Below the pieces are notes generated by a model. That model made no database searches. It was not told the origin of the DNA and was given only the letters and a program-made list of their open reading frames with translations. The translations under genes were made by a program, and so were the position numbers. Positions 1-7,299 of a DNA stretch of 21,383 nucleotides are shown one piece after another. This stretch comes from JAUXLW01 sp964195005 (GTDB taxonomy: Bacteria; Actinomycetota; Acidimicrobiia; Spongiisociales; SHLN01). The stretch covers positions 1-21,383 of the forward strand of contig CAXMOO010000092.1 of NCBI GenBank assembly GCA_964195005.1. Direction: 5' to 3'. Position 1 is the first letter of the stretch, and every line of letters begins with the position of its first letter.

Positions 1-114
1 CCCCCCTTCGTCACCGGCTCGACCGTTCCCACCTCCCTCCTAGCCTCAATCCACGGTTGGTTCGGTGGTGATGCCCGTCTCAGCCTGGTCCCATCGGCGG
101 TTCGAACTGTGTGA
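1..114 (+). CDS. possible 3' end of an unrecognised gene
   Basis: Frame 1 is open from the window edge to a TGA at 112-114 (37 codons). Frames 2 and 3 hit stops at about 42 and 71. The residues include GSTVPTSLLASIHGWFGG and end in SAVRTV. I do not recognise a family, and 37 codons is too few to rule out chance in GC-rich DNA. It would lie on the same strand as the flippase but be separated from it by the non-coding palindrome region. Low confidence. Confidence 0.3.
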   Translation, partial: PPFVTGSTVPTSLLASIHGWFGGDARLSLVPSAVRTV

Positions 115-491
115 TCCGTTCACGAAAAAAGTGAGTGCCAATCTCTGAGTCTCCTTCCTTCCCCTTTGAGGGGAAGGTGGACTCGGCGCTCGCGCCGAGG
201 ACGGATGGGGGGAGACTCCAAACCTCCCATGAGAGACCAGGTTTGGGCACCCTCACCCCCACCCCGACCTCGAGGGCGCTCGGCCACCCCGCCCTCGAGG
301 GCGGGGAAGTAAACAGGCCACCCGTCGGTGAGCAACCGTGCATTGAGGTCCAGGGGGAGGACCGTCTGAGCAAAGCGAAGGCGAGGAGGGGGAGCCCCAG
401 GCCTGTACAACCAATGGAACCTTCCTCCACCTTCACCGGGTTGAAAAGAGAAGAAAAGGGCAGCCAGATCTAGCCTGGCGTCCTGGATCCT
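115..491. other. non-coding region upstream of the flippase gene
   Basis: About 375 bases with no convincing gene. Open frames exist on both strands, but they run through the palindromic element at 152-307, have poor composition for a protein and no ribosome binding site. The A-rich run near 124-130 is flanked by short inverted repeats (TCAC and GTGA). No clear Shine-Dalgarno sequence precedes the flippase start at 492; a TAGCCT hexamer at 471-476 could be its -10 element but lies 15 nt from the start codon. Confidence 0.6.
152..307. repeat. long imperfect palindrome, MITE-like or REP-like element
   Basis: The left arm (about 152-225) and the reverse complement of the right arm (about 239-307) align over most of their length. 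Shared blocks include CTTCCCC, GAGG, GTGG, CGAGG and a centre where CCAAACCT (218-225) pairs perfectly with AGGTTTGG (239-246). Each arm folds on its own as well: CCTTCCCC 157-164 with GGGGAAGG 170-177; CTCGGCGC 182-189 with GCGCCGAG 192-199; and a perfect 20-bp palindrome at 287-306. This is the layout of interspersed palindromic elements found between genes in many bacteria. No transposase is present, so it would be non-autonomous. Its repetition elsewhere in the genome is inferred, not seen. Confidence 0.6.
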
Positions 492-2003
492 GTGACTTCA
501 TCCCAAGCCGGGCCGGGCGGAACGCTGCGGCTCACCGCCTTAGCGTTCGCCTTCGGGCTGCCGGCGCAAGGCTTGCTTGGCTGGCTCCTGGCAGAAGGGG
601 ACTTCGGCGTCTTCGCGGTGGCCATCGGGGTGGGGTCTCTGATCCTTGGTCTGGGGGATGGCGGCATGCGCAGCTATCTGGTCGATCGGGGACGGTACGC
701 ATCGCCCAATGTTCACGCCAGTGCGGTTTGGTACTCCCTCCAGGTGTCTTCGCTCATGGCCGTCGCCCTTGCCCTGCTGGCACTGCTGGGCGGCTGGCTT
801 TTCGACGAGCCATCGGTGCGCTCAGTCCTCCTCATAGCCGCCGTCTCTTCTCCACTCGGCTTCTTTGCTCCGATTGGATTGGGACTGCTGCAAAGCCACG
901 GTCACCAGAGGATCGCCGAACGGCTCGACGGTTCTGCAGTCTTGGCTCATTACGCGCTGGTGGCCCTATTCGCGGCCCTGGATTTCGGAGCTGCCAGCTT
1001 TGTGCTCCCACTTCTCATCACTAAGCCGCTGCTTTCTTTGTTTGCCTGGTTGGCGGTTCGCAAGGTAGCTATCCCCTTTGGAAGAGCTTCAACCGGGGGG
1101 GTCGGCCGAATTGCCCGGCGGTCAGGCCCGGTCCTGCTCGTGGCGGCCGCCACGGGGCTGCTGCGGCATGGCCCATTCGCTGCACTCGGCGTGGCCGCCT
1201 CGGTGGAGGTCGTCGGCTTCTTCTACTTTGCCTATCGACTGGCGATGGACTCGGTCTTGTGGCTGACCGCCCCGGTGCGGAGGGTGCTGGTGCCGACGTT
1301 CGCTTCGATGCACGGGGATCCGTGGCGGAGACGCCGGGCGGCTCTCGACTCGTTTCTGGTGGCGTCGCTCCTGATCGGGACCATTCCACTTCTGTTCACA
1401 TCGCTGGCCGGCCCATTGGAGGCTGTTGTGTGGCGGGGGAGGTGGCAAGAGTCGGTTTTCTCTATTCAGATTCTCGGAGCTGCCATGGCATTCGAAGTGG
1501 TCGTCGTAGTGGCTCTCATGCTGTTTGAGTCGGCCGATACCGTGCGGGTCCGGGCTGCCCTGTTGGCTTCGCGGGGGGCGGGATTGCTGGTGGTCATGGG
1601 GCTGCTGGGCTGGCTGGCGCCGCCAGACTCGGTCGATGAGATCGCACTGGCGTCCGGCCTCTATCTCGTGATCACCGGGGCGATGATCGTGGCGTTTGTG
1701 GTCGACGCGCTAGGCCTCGACCTGCCGAAGGTGGCGCGGGCCGTCGGCTCTGTCTATTTGCTCACAGGCGCGGGAACGGCTCTGGCGTTGCTCACCCAGC
1801 TGCTTCTCGACGATGCTCCTTCCTGGGTGCGCCTGGTGGCGACGGGGGCGGTTTTCCTATTTGTGGTGATCGCGGGAAGCCAGACCTTCTTTGAGCCGAA
1901 ACTCCGAAGAGTGGCAACAGTCATCGAAAGGACCTCCGGCAACAGGCTGTTGGAGAAGATCCTGCTAAAACCTTCTGCCACCCAATCGGACGGTCCGGCA
2001 TAG
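492..2003 (+). CDS. polysaccharide/oligosaccharide flippase (MOP superfamily, Wzx-like)
   Basis: Predicted integral membrane transporter of 503 residues that would flip a lipid-linked glycan across the cytoplasmic membrane. The sequence is a succession of about 12-14 hydrophobic segments, usual for the MOP (Polysacc_synt/MATE-like) superfamily. The N-terminal motif GDFGVFAVAIG at residues 36-46 followed by GDGGMRSYLV (55-64) matches the family pattern in which DFG.fA precedes a short polar loop and GG.R.yL. The C-terminal 30 residues are polar and cytoplasmic. The GTG start at 492 is the first start after an in-frame TAG at 471; there is no clear ribosome binding site. The stop lies 12 nt before cofG, so the two may be co-transcribed, although no link between glycan export and F420 synthesis is known to me. 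The glycan substrate cannot be told from sequence. Confidence 0.75.
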   Translation: MTSSQAGPGGTLRLTALAFAFGLPAQGLLGWLLAEGDFGVFAVAIGVGSLILGLGDGGMRSYLVDRGRYASPNVHASAVWYSLQVSSLMAVALALLALLGGWLFDEPSVRSVLLIAAVSSPLGFFAPIGLGLLQSHGHQRIAERLDGSAVLAHYALVALFAALDFGAASFVLPLLITKPLLSLFAWLAVRKVAIPFGRASTGGVGRIARRSGPVLLVAAATGLLRHGPFAALGVAASVEVVGFFYFAYRLAMDSVLWLTAPVRRVLVPTFASMHGDPWRRRRAALDSFLVASLLIGTIPLLFTSLAGPLEAVVWRGRWQESVFSIQILGAAMAFEVVVVVALMLFESADTVRVRAALLASRGAGLLVVMGLLGWLAPPDSVDEIALASGLYLVITGAMIVAFVVDALGLDLPKVARAVGSVYLLTGAGTALALLTQLLLDDAPSWVRLVATGAVFLFVVIAGSQTFFEPKLRRVATVIERTSGNRLLEKILLKPSATQSDGPA

Positions 2004-2006
2004 ACT
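2001..2006 (+). promoter_or_regulatory. possible -10 element for cofG
   Basis: TAGACT overlaps the flippase stop codon and lies 9 nt before the cofG ATG. cofG has no Shine-Dalgarno sequence, so a nearly leaderless transcript from here is possible. The spacing is looser than the 6-7 nt seen at the stronger examples in this window, and read-through from the flippase is equally possible. Confidence 0.3.
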
Positions 2007-2015
2007 CGCACCACC

Positions 2016-3155
2016 ATGGCTCACCCTGTTCCCGATCCTCTACTTGCCGAGGAATATCTGGTCGGACAACGCGACCCGTCGCCTCTGTTCAGAGAGGCTG
2101 CCAGGCTGCGAGACGAGGGCCACGGCCGCACCGTGACCTACTCGCGCAAGGTCTTCATACCCCTCACCACTCTGTGTTTTGACACCTGCACGTACTGCAC
2201 CTTCGCCAAGCCTCCCGGCGCAGGGGGAGAGTACCTGGAGCCGGAGGACGTGATGGCGGTGGCCAGAGCCGGCGAGAGGGAGCGATGCACGGAGGCCCTG
2301 TTCACACTCGGCGACCGCCCCGAGGACCGCTGGCCGCAGGCTCGAAACTGGCTCGACGATCATGGTTACGAGAGCACGCTTGACTACGTTCGAGCGATGT
2401 CGGAGGCAGTGGCAGCCGAGACGTCGCTGTTCCCCCATGCCAACCCCGGCCTGATGGACGAAGCCACCATCCGGGCGCTGCGACCCTCCAATCCTTCGAT
2501 GGGCCTGATGCTCGAGAACATATCGCCGCGTCTCATGGAGCCGGGGATGCCCCACTTCAACTGTCCGGACAAGGAGCCCGCTGAGCGGGTGGCGACAATC
2601 GAGGCGGCCGGAGCCGCCAGGGTGCCGTTCACCAGCGGCGTGCTCATCGGAATCGGAGAAACCCCGGCAGAAGTGGTCGCAAGCCTGTTTGTCCTTGCCG
2701 ACTTGCAGGAGAGGTGGGGCTGCCTGCAGGAGATCATCGTTCAGAACTTTCGGGCCAAGGCAGACACGCCCATGCGCCGCTCTGCCGAGCCCACGGCGCA
2801 GTATTTTGCCAGGGTGGTAGCAGTAGCCCGCTGGATCCTCGGCCCGGACATGAATGTGCAGGTTCCACCAAATCTCTCTGAGAGGTATGAGGTCTATCTC
2901 GACGCCGGAATCAACGACTGGGGCGGTGTCTCGCCGCTGACGATCGACTGGGTCAACCCCGAGCAGCCCTGGCCCCATCTCGAGGAGTTGCGCAACCGCA
3001 CCGCGGCCGCCGGGTTCGAGCTCAAAGCCCGCCTTCCGGTGTATCCCGAGTTCATTGCGGAGGAATGGATCGACCCCACTCTCTTGTTGGCGGTCCGCGA
3101 GGCGGCAGACGGTGACGGTTATGCGTTGTCACCGCAGATGGAGGCAAGCAGTTGA
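2016..3155 (+). CDS. cofG: FO synthase subunit 1 (7,8-didemethyl-8-hydroxy-5-deazariboflavin synthase, CofG)
   Basis: Radical SAM enzyme of 379 residues that, with CofH, makes FO, the deazaflavin chromophore of coenzyme F420. The [4Fe-4S]-binding CX3CX2C motif is C54, C58, C61 within TTLCFDTCTYCTF. Other CofG hallmarks are HANPGLM (SAM-binding region), MGLMLENISPRL, TSGVLIGIGET, EIIVQNFRAK and NDWGGVSPLTIDWVNPE. Length is normal for stand-alone CofG. In most actinobacteria CofG and CofH are fused as FbiC (about 850 residues); here they are separate genes joined by a 4-nt TTGA overlap with cofH, so translation is probably coupled. Start ATG 2016 gives the expected N-terminus; no Shine-Dalgarno is visible. 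Identification is secure. Confidence 0.95.
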   Translation: MAHPVPDPLLAEEYLVGQRDPSPLFREAARLRDEGHGRTVTYSRKVFIPLTTLCFDTCTYCTFAKPPGAGGEYLEPEDVMAVARAGERERCTEALFTLGDRPEDRWPQARNWLDDHGYESTLDYVRAMSEAVAAETSLFPHANPGLMDEATIRALRPSNPSMGLMLENISPRLMEPGMPHFNCPDKEPAERVATIEAAGAARVPFTSGVLIGIGETPAEVVASLFVLADLQERWGCLQEIIVQNFRAKADTPMRRSAEPTAQYFARVVAVARWILGPDMNVQVPPNLSERYEVYLDAGINDWGGVSPLTIDWVNPEQPWPHLEELRNRTAAAGFELKARLPVYPEFIAEEWIDPTLLLAVREAADGDGYALSPQMEASS

Positions 3156-5014
3156 TCACCTACCACCGCTTACGGCCGGCGCCCGAGGACGTCAGCGAGA
3201 TGTGGGCTGCCACCCGCAGCAAGCAGGGCGCCACGGTGGCCGAATTCGCGGCCCTTTCGGCCGATGCCCGCCGCGAGATTCTCGCCGGTGGACTGGTTCC
3301 TGTGGCCGGCGCGGGGGAGGTCGAGCCACTGGGTTGGATTGCCACCCCCGATCAGGCTCTGGAGCTGGCTGCTGCGGGCGTGCCCGGTTGGCGAATAACC
3401 GTGCTCTACGAAGGGCCTGCTGAAGAGGTCCTCGATGCGGTGGTCAGGTCCGGCGCGGCTTTCTTGCGAACAGGCCGCAGCCGGGTGTCGGAGGCGATTG
3501 AGCTGATGTCTTTGCCGGCTGTCGACACTGCAGTGTCGGTCTTCGTCGACACGATCGACGAAGCGGTGAGCGCAGTTGCGGTCGGTGCCGGAGACCTCCT
3601 GCTGCGCGACTGGGATTCCGAATCTCTCGGCCAGTTGCGCGACGTGGTCAATCCCCTCGCTCTGGTCGAAAGGACGGCTATCCCTCCCGGCGTCGAAATC
3701 GATTCGGCCCGCGAAGTTCTTGATCGTGAGCTGTTCTCGGCCTACTTGCACCAGATCGACGGGAGTGGTGTCGCCCGCCCGCGCTACGAGTGGGCTCCCG
3801 GAATGGCACTCGATCCACCCCTTCCTGCGACTCGCCTGTCTCTCGAGTGGACAGACCAGGCCTGGGTTGCCGCCCAATCGGAGTATTCGCAGGTGGGAGA
3901 TCAGGTGGGGGCCATTCTCGAGCGGTCCCGCAACGGAGCTCCACCGAGCCGTGATGAGGTTGAGGTGCTTTTCCGGGCCCGGGGAGCCGAGGTCGATGCC
4001 ATCGCCGCCACCGCAGATCATCTACGACGGAAGCGCAACGGCGATGTGGTCACGTACGTAATCAATCGCAATATCAACTACACCAACCAGTGCTATTTCC
4101 GCTGCGGGTTCTGCGCTTTCTCCAAAGGCCCCCGGTCGCTCAACCTGAGAGGGGAGCCATACCTTCTGAGCCTTGATGAGGTGGTGGAACGGAGCCGTGA
4201 GGCGTGGGAGCGGGGAGCGACCGAAGTCACCTTGCAAGGGGGGATACATCCCGACTTCACCGGTGATTTCTACGTGCATGTCACCGAGCTGATCAAAGCT
4301 GCCGTCCCGGACATGCATATCCATGGTTTCACGCCGCTCGAGGTGTGGCAGGGGGCCGAGACGTCGGGGGCCACGGTGGTTGAGTTTCTTGCCAGGCTCA
4401 AAGAAGCGGGCCTGGGAACCCTCCCGGGTACCGCGGCCGAGATCCTCGACGATGACGTGCGGCGGCACCTGTGTCCCGACAAGATCACGACGGCCGAATG
4501 GGCGTATGTGATGGTGAAGGCACACGAGATGGGCCTGCGGTCCACTTCCACGATCATGTTCGGGCATATCGACGGTCCCCGCTCGTGGGCCAACCACCTG
4601 GAAGTGCTCCGTGATATTCAACGACGCACCGGCGGCATCACCGAGTTTGTGCCCTTGCCGTTCGTTCACATGGGAGCCCCGATCTATCTCCGGGGACAAT
4701 CGCGGCCGGGCCCGACGTGGGATGAAGTGGTTTTGATCCATGCGGTAGCTCGCATCGCTTTCGATGGTTTGATCGACAACATTCAGGCTTCCTGGGTCAA
4801 GCTGGGTTTGGAGGGTGGCAGGCGGTTGCTCGATGCTGGGTGCAATGACATGGGCGGAACGCTGATGGACGAGAACATCTCCCGAGCAGCCGGTGCTGCC
4901 CATGGACAGCTGGCTACGCCCGAAGAGCTGGAGGAAACGATCCTTGCAGCCGGCCGGACGCCGGCTCGCCGGAACACCGTCTACGAGATTCTTCAACCGG
5001 CTCAGCAGGAGTAA
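3152..5014 (+). CDS. cofH: FO synthase subunit 2 (CofH) with a large N-terminal extension
   Basis: Radical SAM enzyme that joins tyrosine to 5-amino-6-ribitylaminouracil in FO synthesis. The CofH core occupies about residues 285-620: CX3CX2C at C314, C318, C321 (CYFRCGFC), then TEVTLQGGIHPD, MHIHGFTPLEV, GLGTLPGTAAEILDD, TSTIMFGHIDGPRSW, TEFVPLPFVHMGAPIY, QASWVKLG and NDMGGTLMDENISRAAG. CofH is normally about 350-400 residues; this one is 620. The additional N-terminal 210 residues alternate predicted strands and helices (ITVLYEG, AAFLRTG, VSVFVDT, DLLLRDW, LALVER) in the manner of part of a TIM-barrel; I cannot name the domain. Residues 215-285 look like a linker. The TTG start overlaps the cofG stop by 4 nt, which supports translation from there, so the extension is probably made. 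The nearest alternative start is ATG at codon 17. Confidence 0.93.
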   Translation: MITYHRLRPAPEDVSEMWAATRSKQGATVAEFAALSADARREILAGGLVPVAGAGEVEPLGWIATPDQALELAAAGVPGWRITVLYEGPAEEVLDAVVRSGAAFLRTGRSRVSEAIELMSLPAVDTAVSVFVDTIDEAVSAVAVGAGDLLLRDWDSESLGQLRDVVNPLALVERTAIPPGVEIDSAREVLDRELFSAYLHQIDGSGVARPRYEWAPGMALDPPLPATRLSLEWTDQAWVAAQSEYSQVGDQVGAILERSRNGAPPSRDEVEVLFRARGAEVDAIAATADHLRRKRNGDVVTYVINRNINYTNQCYFRCGFCAFSKGPRSLNLRGEPYLLSLDEVVERSREAWERGATEVTLQGGIHPDFTGDFYVHVTELIKAAVPDMHIHGFTPLEVWQGAETSGATVVEFLARLKEAGLGTLPGTAAEILDDDVRRHLCPDKITTAEWAYVMVKAHEMGLRSTSTIMFGHIDGPRSWANHLEVLRDIQRRTGGITEFVPLPFVHMGAPIYLRGQSRPGPTWDEVVLIHAVARIAFDGLIDNIQASWVKLGLEGGRRLLDAGCNDMGGTLMDENISRAAGAAHGQLATPEELEETILAAGRTPARRNTVYEILQPAQQE

Positions 5015-5020
5015 CAGGAC

Positions 5021-6460
5021 ATGGACCAATCGATCACTCCCAGCGACCCTCTGGCGAACCCGAGCGAATTCAAGGACGTCATCGAGCTGGTCTCTCGCGA
5101 GGCTCTGGTCTACCTCGAGAGCCTCGACACCCGCCAGATGCGAAGCCCGGACTCGGATGCCGTTGCCGAAAGTTTTGCTGCTCAACTCCCCGAGGAGGGT
5201 GATGGGGCCGTAGCGGCCCTCAGTGAGTTGCTCGGCCGGGGCCTGGAAGCCACGGTGACGTCGGCGGGTCCGCGTTTTTTCCATTGGGTCATCGGGGGGT
5301 CTACGCCCGCCTCACTAGGTGCCGATTGGGTCACCTCGGTGCTCGATCAGAACAACGGAGGGTGGGATGCGACGCCCCTGGCGACCAAGCTCGAGTTGGT
5401 GTCGATCGACTGGCTGAAGGATCTGTTCGCATTGCCGAGCGACTGGAGCGGCCTGCTGACGACCGGGGCAACCATGGCGAACTTCACGGCCCTGGCTGCT
5501 GCCAGGCAATGGTGGTCGGAACAGCACGGTATCGATCTCGCCGATCAGGGTTTCGGGAACCTTCCAGCCCCACAGGTGCTGTCATCCGGTTGGATCCATG
5601 CCTCGGCCCGCAAAGCACTCGGCATGTTGGGGATGGGAAGGTCGGCCGTTCAAACGTTCTCAGCGGATGACGTTGGGACCGTCGATCTGGAGGCAATGGA
5701 GGCGGCGCTGGTGGCGCTCGGCGGGGCCCCGTCGATCATTGTCGGTAACGCCGGGGAAGTCAACGCCGGCCATTTCGATCCTATCGATGCCCTCGCCGAC
5801 CTGGCGGAGCGCCACAACGCCTGGCTCCATATCGACGGAGCGTTTGGGCTCTTTGCTCGGATCAGCCCCGATTACGCCCATTTGGCGGCCGGTATCGAAC
5901 GCGCCGACTCGGTGATCGCCGACGGGCACAAATGGCTCAACGTCCCCTTCGACAACGGCATTGTCCTTGTGCGCGACGAGTCGTGGCTCTTGAAGTCTTT
6001 CTCGGCCGGCGCCGATTATCTGCCCGATCCGGACGCCGAGCGGCCGGCTTATATTTTCCTCGGGCCGGAGATGTCGCGACGGGCCCGCTCCTTCACGGTG
6101 TGGGCGACTCTGCGGGCTTATGGCCGGGCCGGATATCGCTCCATGGTGGAACGCTGTGTCGGCAACGCCCAACACCTCGCACGGCTGGTCGGAGAAGATT
6201 CCCGGTTCGAGCTTCTGGCCGAAGTCCCGCTCAACATCGTGTGCTTTCGCTATCGGCCGTCGGGTGCGTCGGCTGCCGAGCTGGACGACCTCAATCAACG
6301 TCTCGGGGAAGCGATCATGGCCGACGGCAGGGTTTACGCGGGGACAACTCGTTACGGAGGGCGGGTCGCTTTGCGGCCGGCATTCGTCAATTGGCGGACG
6401 CAAGAATCAGACGTCGAGCTGCTGATGGCCGTGGTGCAGGAACTGGCGGAAGCTCTGTAG
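5021..6460 (+). CDS. pyridoxal phosphate-dependent group II amino acid decarboxylase
   Basis: PLP enzyme of 479 residues, of the family holding aromatic-L-amino-acid, glutamate and related decarboxylases. The PLP-binding lysine is K304 in DGHKWLNVPFDNG. Other family marks are RFFHWVIGGSTPASLGADW, TTGATMANFTALAAAR (phosphate-binding region), WIHASARKAL (histidine that stacks on the PLP ring) and WLHIDGAFG (aspartate to the pyridine nitrogen). The HIDGAFG version instead of HVDAAWGG is typical of an uncharacterised branch, so the substrate cannot be named. The gene starts 6 nt after the cofH stop with an AGGAG just upstream, so it is almost certainly in the same operon. Tyrosine is a substrate of FO synthase, which makes a tyrosine- or aromatic-acting enzyme here tempting, but that is speculation. 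Confidence 0.85.
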   Translation: MDQSITPSDPLANPSEFKDVIELVSREALVYLESLDTRQMRSPDSDAVAESFAAQLPEEGDGAVAALSELLGRGLEATVTSAGPRFFHWVIGGSTPASLGADWVTSVLDQNNGGWDATPLATKLELVSIDWLKDLFALPSDWSGLLTTGATMANFTALAAARQWWSEQHGIDLADQGFGNLPAPQVLSSGWIHASARKALGMLGMGRSAVQTFSADDVGTVDLEAMEAALVALGGAPSIIVGNAGEVNAGHFDPIDALADLAERHNAWLHIDGAFGLFARISPDYAHLAAGIERADSVIADGHKWLNVPFDNGIVLVRDESWLLKSFSAGADYLPDPDAERPAYIFLGPEMSRRARSFTVWATLRAYGRAGYRSMVERCVGNAQHLARLVGEDSRFELLAEVPLNIVCFRYRPSGASAAELDDLNQRLGEAIMADGRVYAGTTRYGGRVALRPAFVNWRTQESDVELLMAVVQELAEAL

Positions 6461-6473
6461 GAGCCCGTCGGCG

Positions 6474-7253
6474 CTACTTCCGGGCGTTGCGCAGGGTCAC
6501 GGCGGTACCGGTGACGGTCAGGATCAGGCATTCACCAAGGAATGTGTAATCCAGATTCACGCCAATCACGGCATGGGCGCCCCTGGCAACCGCCTCGCGG
6601 ACCATCGCTTCCTGGGCCAGGGCCCGGTCTCTGGCGAGGATCTTGCGCATAGCATCGTTGCCATCCACCGACTCAACCAGTGTGCCGAGGCCCTTGGTTT
6701 CGACGGCGCACGCAGATTCCCCGGTCACAATGCCGAGATTGGTGTCGATCTCCCAGTTCGGGACCGTGGTCGTTGTGGTGACAATGGGGCGCCACACCTT
6801 GGCGCCGTCGCCAATCCGGACCCAACCTTGAATCGCATCTCGCCACTGCTCGCCCCATTCGGGAGCCGGTTGCGGCCGGGCCGGGGCTGGTTTCTCGGCC
6901 GGGAGTTGGGAGCCGCCAGCTTCCGGCTCGACGCTGATCCAGTCCTCGTCGGTGGTGGGGCGAGAGGCGATGGCTTGGGTCAAGGCGGCGGCGGCCGAAT
7001 CGGCAGCCTCGGCGTATTCGGAAGGTGTGGGGTGCGATCTCGGGACGGCGGTATCGACCCGCCCCGGGGGTCGGAAGTCGACAACAATCGTCGTGTTGTC
7101 GACCCACTCCACGGCTGCCCTGTCCGCGGGGTCCTCCTCGCGGGCCAGTCTGGCTGCTTTTAGCGCATGGAGAAGGGGCCGCACAGTCTTGTCCTCAGGG
7201 ATCCGACGCCCCCCAGTGGTCCAAAAGTCATCGCCCCTGCCTTCTTGGGTCAT
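6474..7253 (-). CDS. YbjQ/DUF74-domain protein with long N-terminal region
   Basis: Predicted 259-residue protein. The C-terminal 100 residues match the YbjQ_1 (DUF74, UPF0145) family: TTTTTVPNWEIDTNLGIVTG, a helix with DAMRKILARDRALAQEAM, then ARGAHAVIGVNLDYTFLG and a final strand LILTVTGTAV. YbjQ proteins are small oligomers of unknown function, sometimes called heavy-metal binding. The N-terminal 150 residues are unusual for the family: polar, with ARLAREEDPADRAAVEWV and a Pro/Ala/Glu-rich linker (AEKPAPARPQPAPEWGE). I chose the ATG at 7253 because GGGAAG lies just upstream. An earlier ATG at 7367 would overlap trmD by 68 nt and is less likely. It converges on the decarboxylase gene (13 nt between stops) and diverges from trmD. 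Confidence 0.7.
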   Translation of the reverse strand: MTQEGRGDDFWTTGGRRIPEDKTVRPLLHALKAARLAREEDPADRAAVEWVDNTTIVVDFRPPGRVDTAVPRSHPTPSEYAEAADSAAAALTQAIASRPTTDEDWISVEPEAGGSQLPAEKPAPARPQPAPEWGEQWRDAIQGWVRIGDGAKVWRPIVTTTTTVPNWEIDTNLGIVTGESACAVETKGLGTLVESVDGNDAMRKILARDRALAQEAMVREAVARGAHAVIGVNLDYTFLGECLILTVTGTAVTLRNARK

Positions 7254-7287
7254 TACTTCCCTATATGCCCTCTGCCTGTGTGGAGGA

Positions 7288-7293
7288 TAACCT
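7288..7293 (+). promoter_or_regulatory. -10 element for a leaderless trmD transcript
   Basis: TAACCT (TANNNT) ends exactly 6 nt before the trmD GTG start, so transcription would begin at or next to the start codon. No good -35 hexamer is visible. A GGAGG at 7282-7286 lies 13 nt from the start, too far to be a good ribosome binding site. Confidence 0.5.
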
Positions 7294-7299
7294 GAGGGT

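Noticed and set aside
80..473. Overlapping open frames on both strands upstream of the flippase
   Set aside because: They run through the palindromic element, which keeps frames open on both strands by symmetry; residues are Pro/Gly/Arg-rich and no ribosome binding site is present.
4022..5284. Long minus-strand open frame of about 420 codons opposite cofH
   Set aside because: cofH on the plus strand is unmistakable; GC-rich codon bias keeps the opposite frame open. Residues match nothing and it lacks a ribosome binding site.
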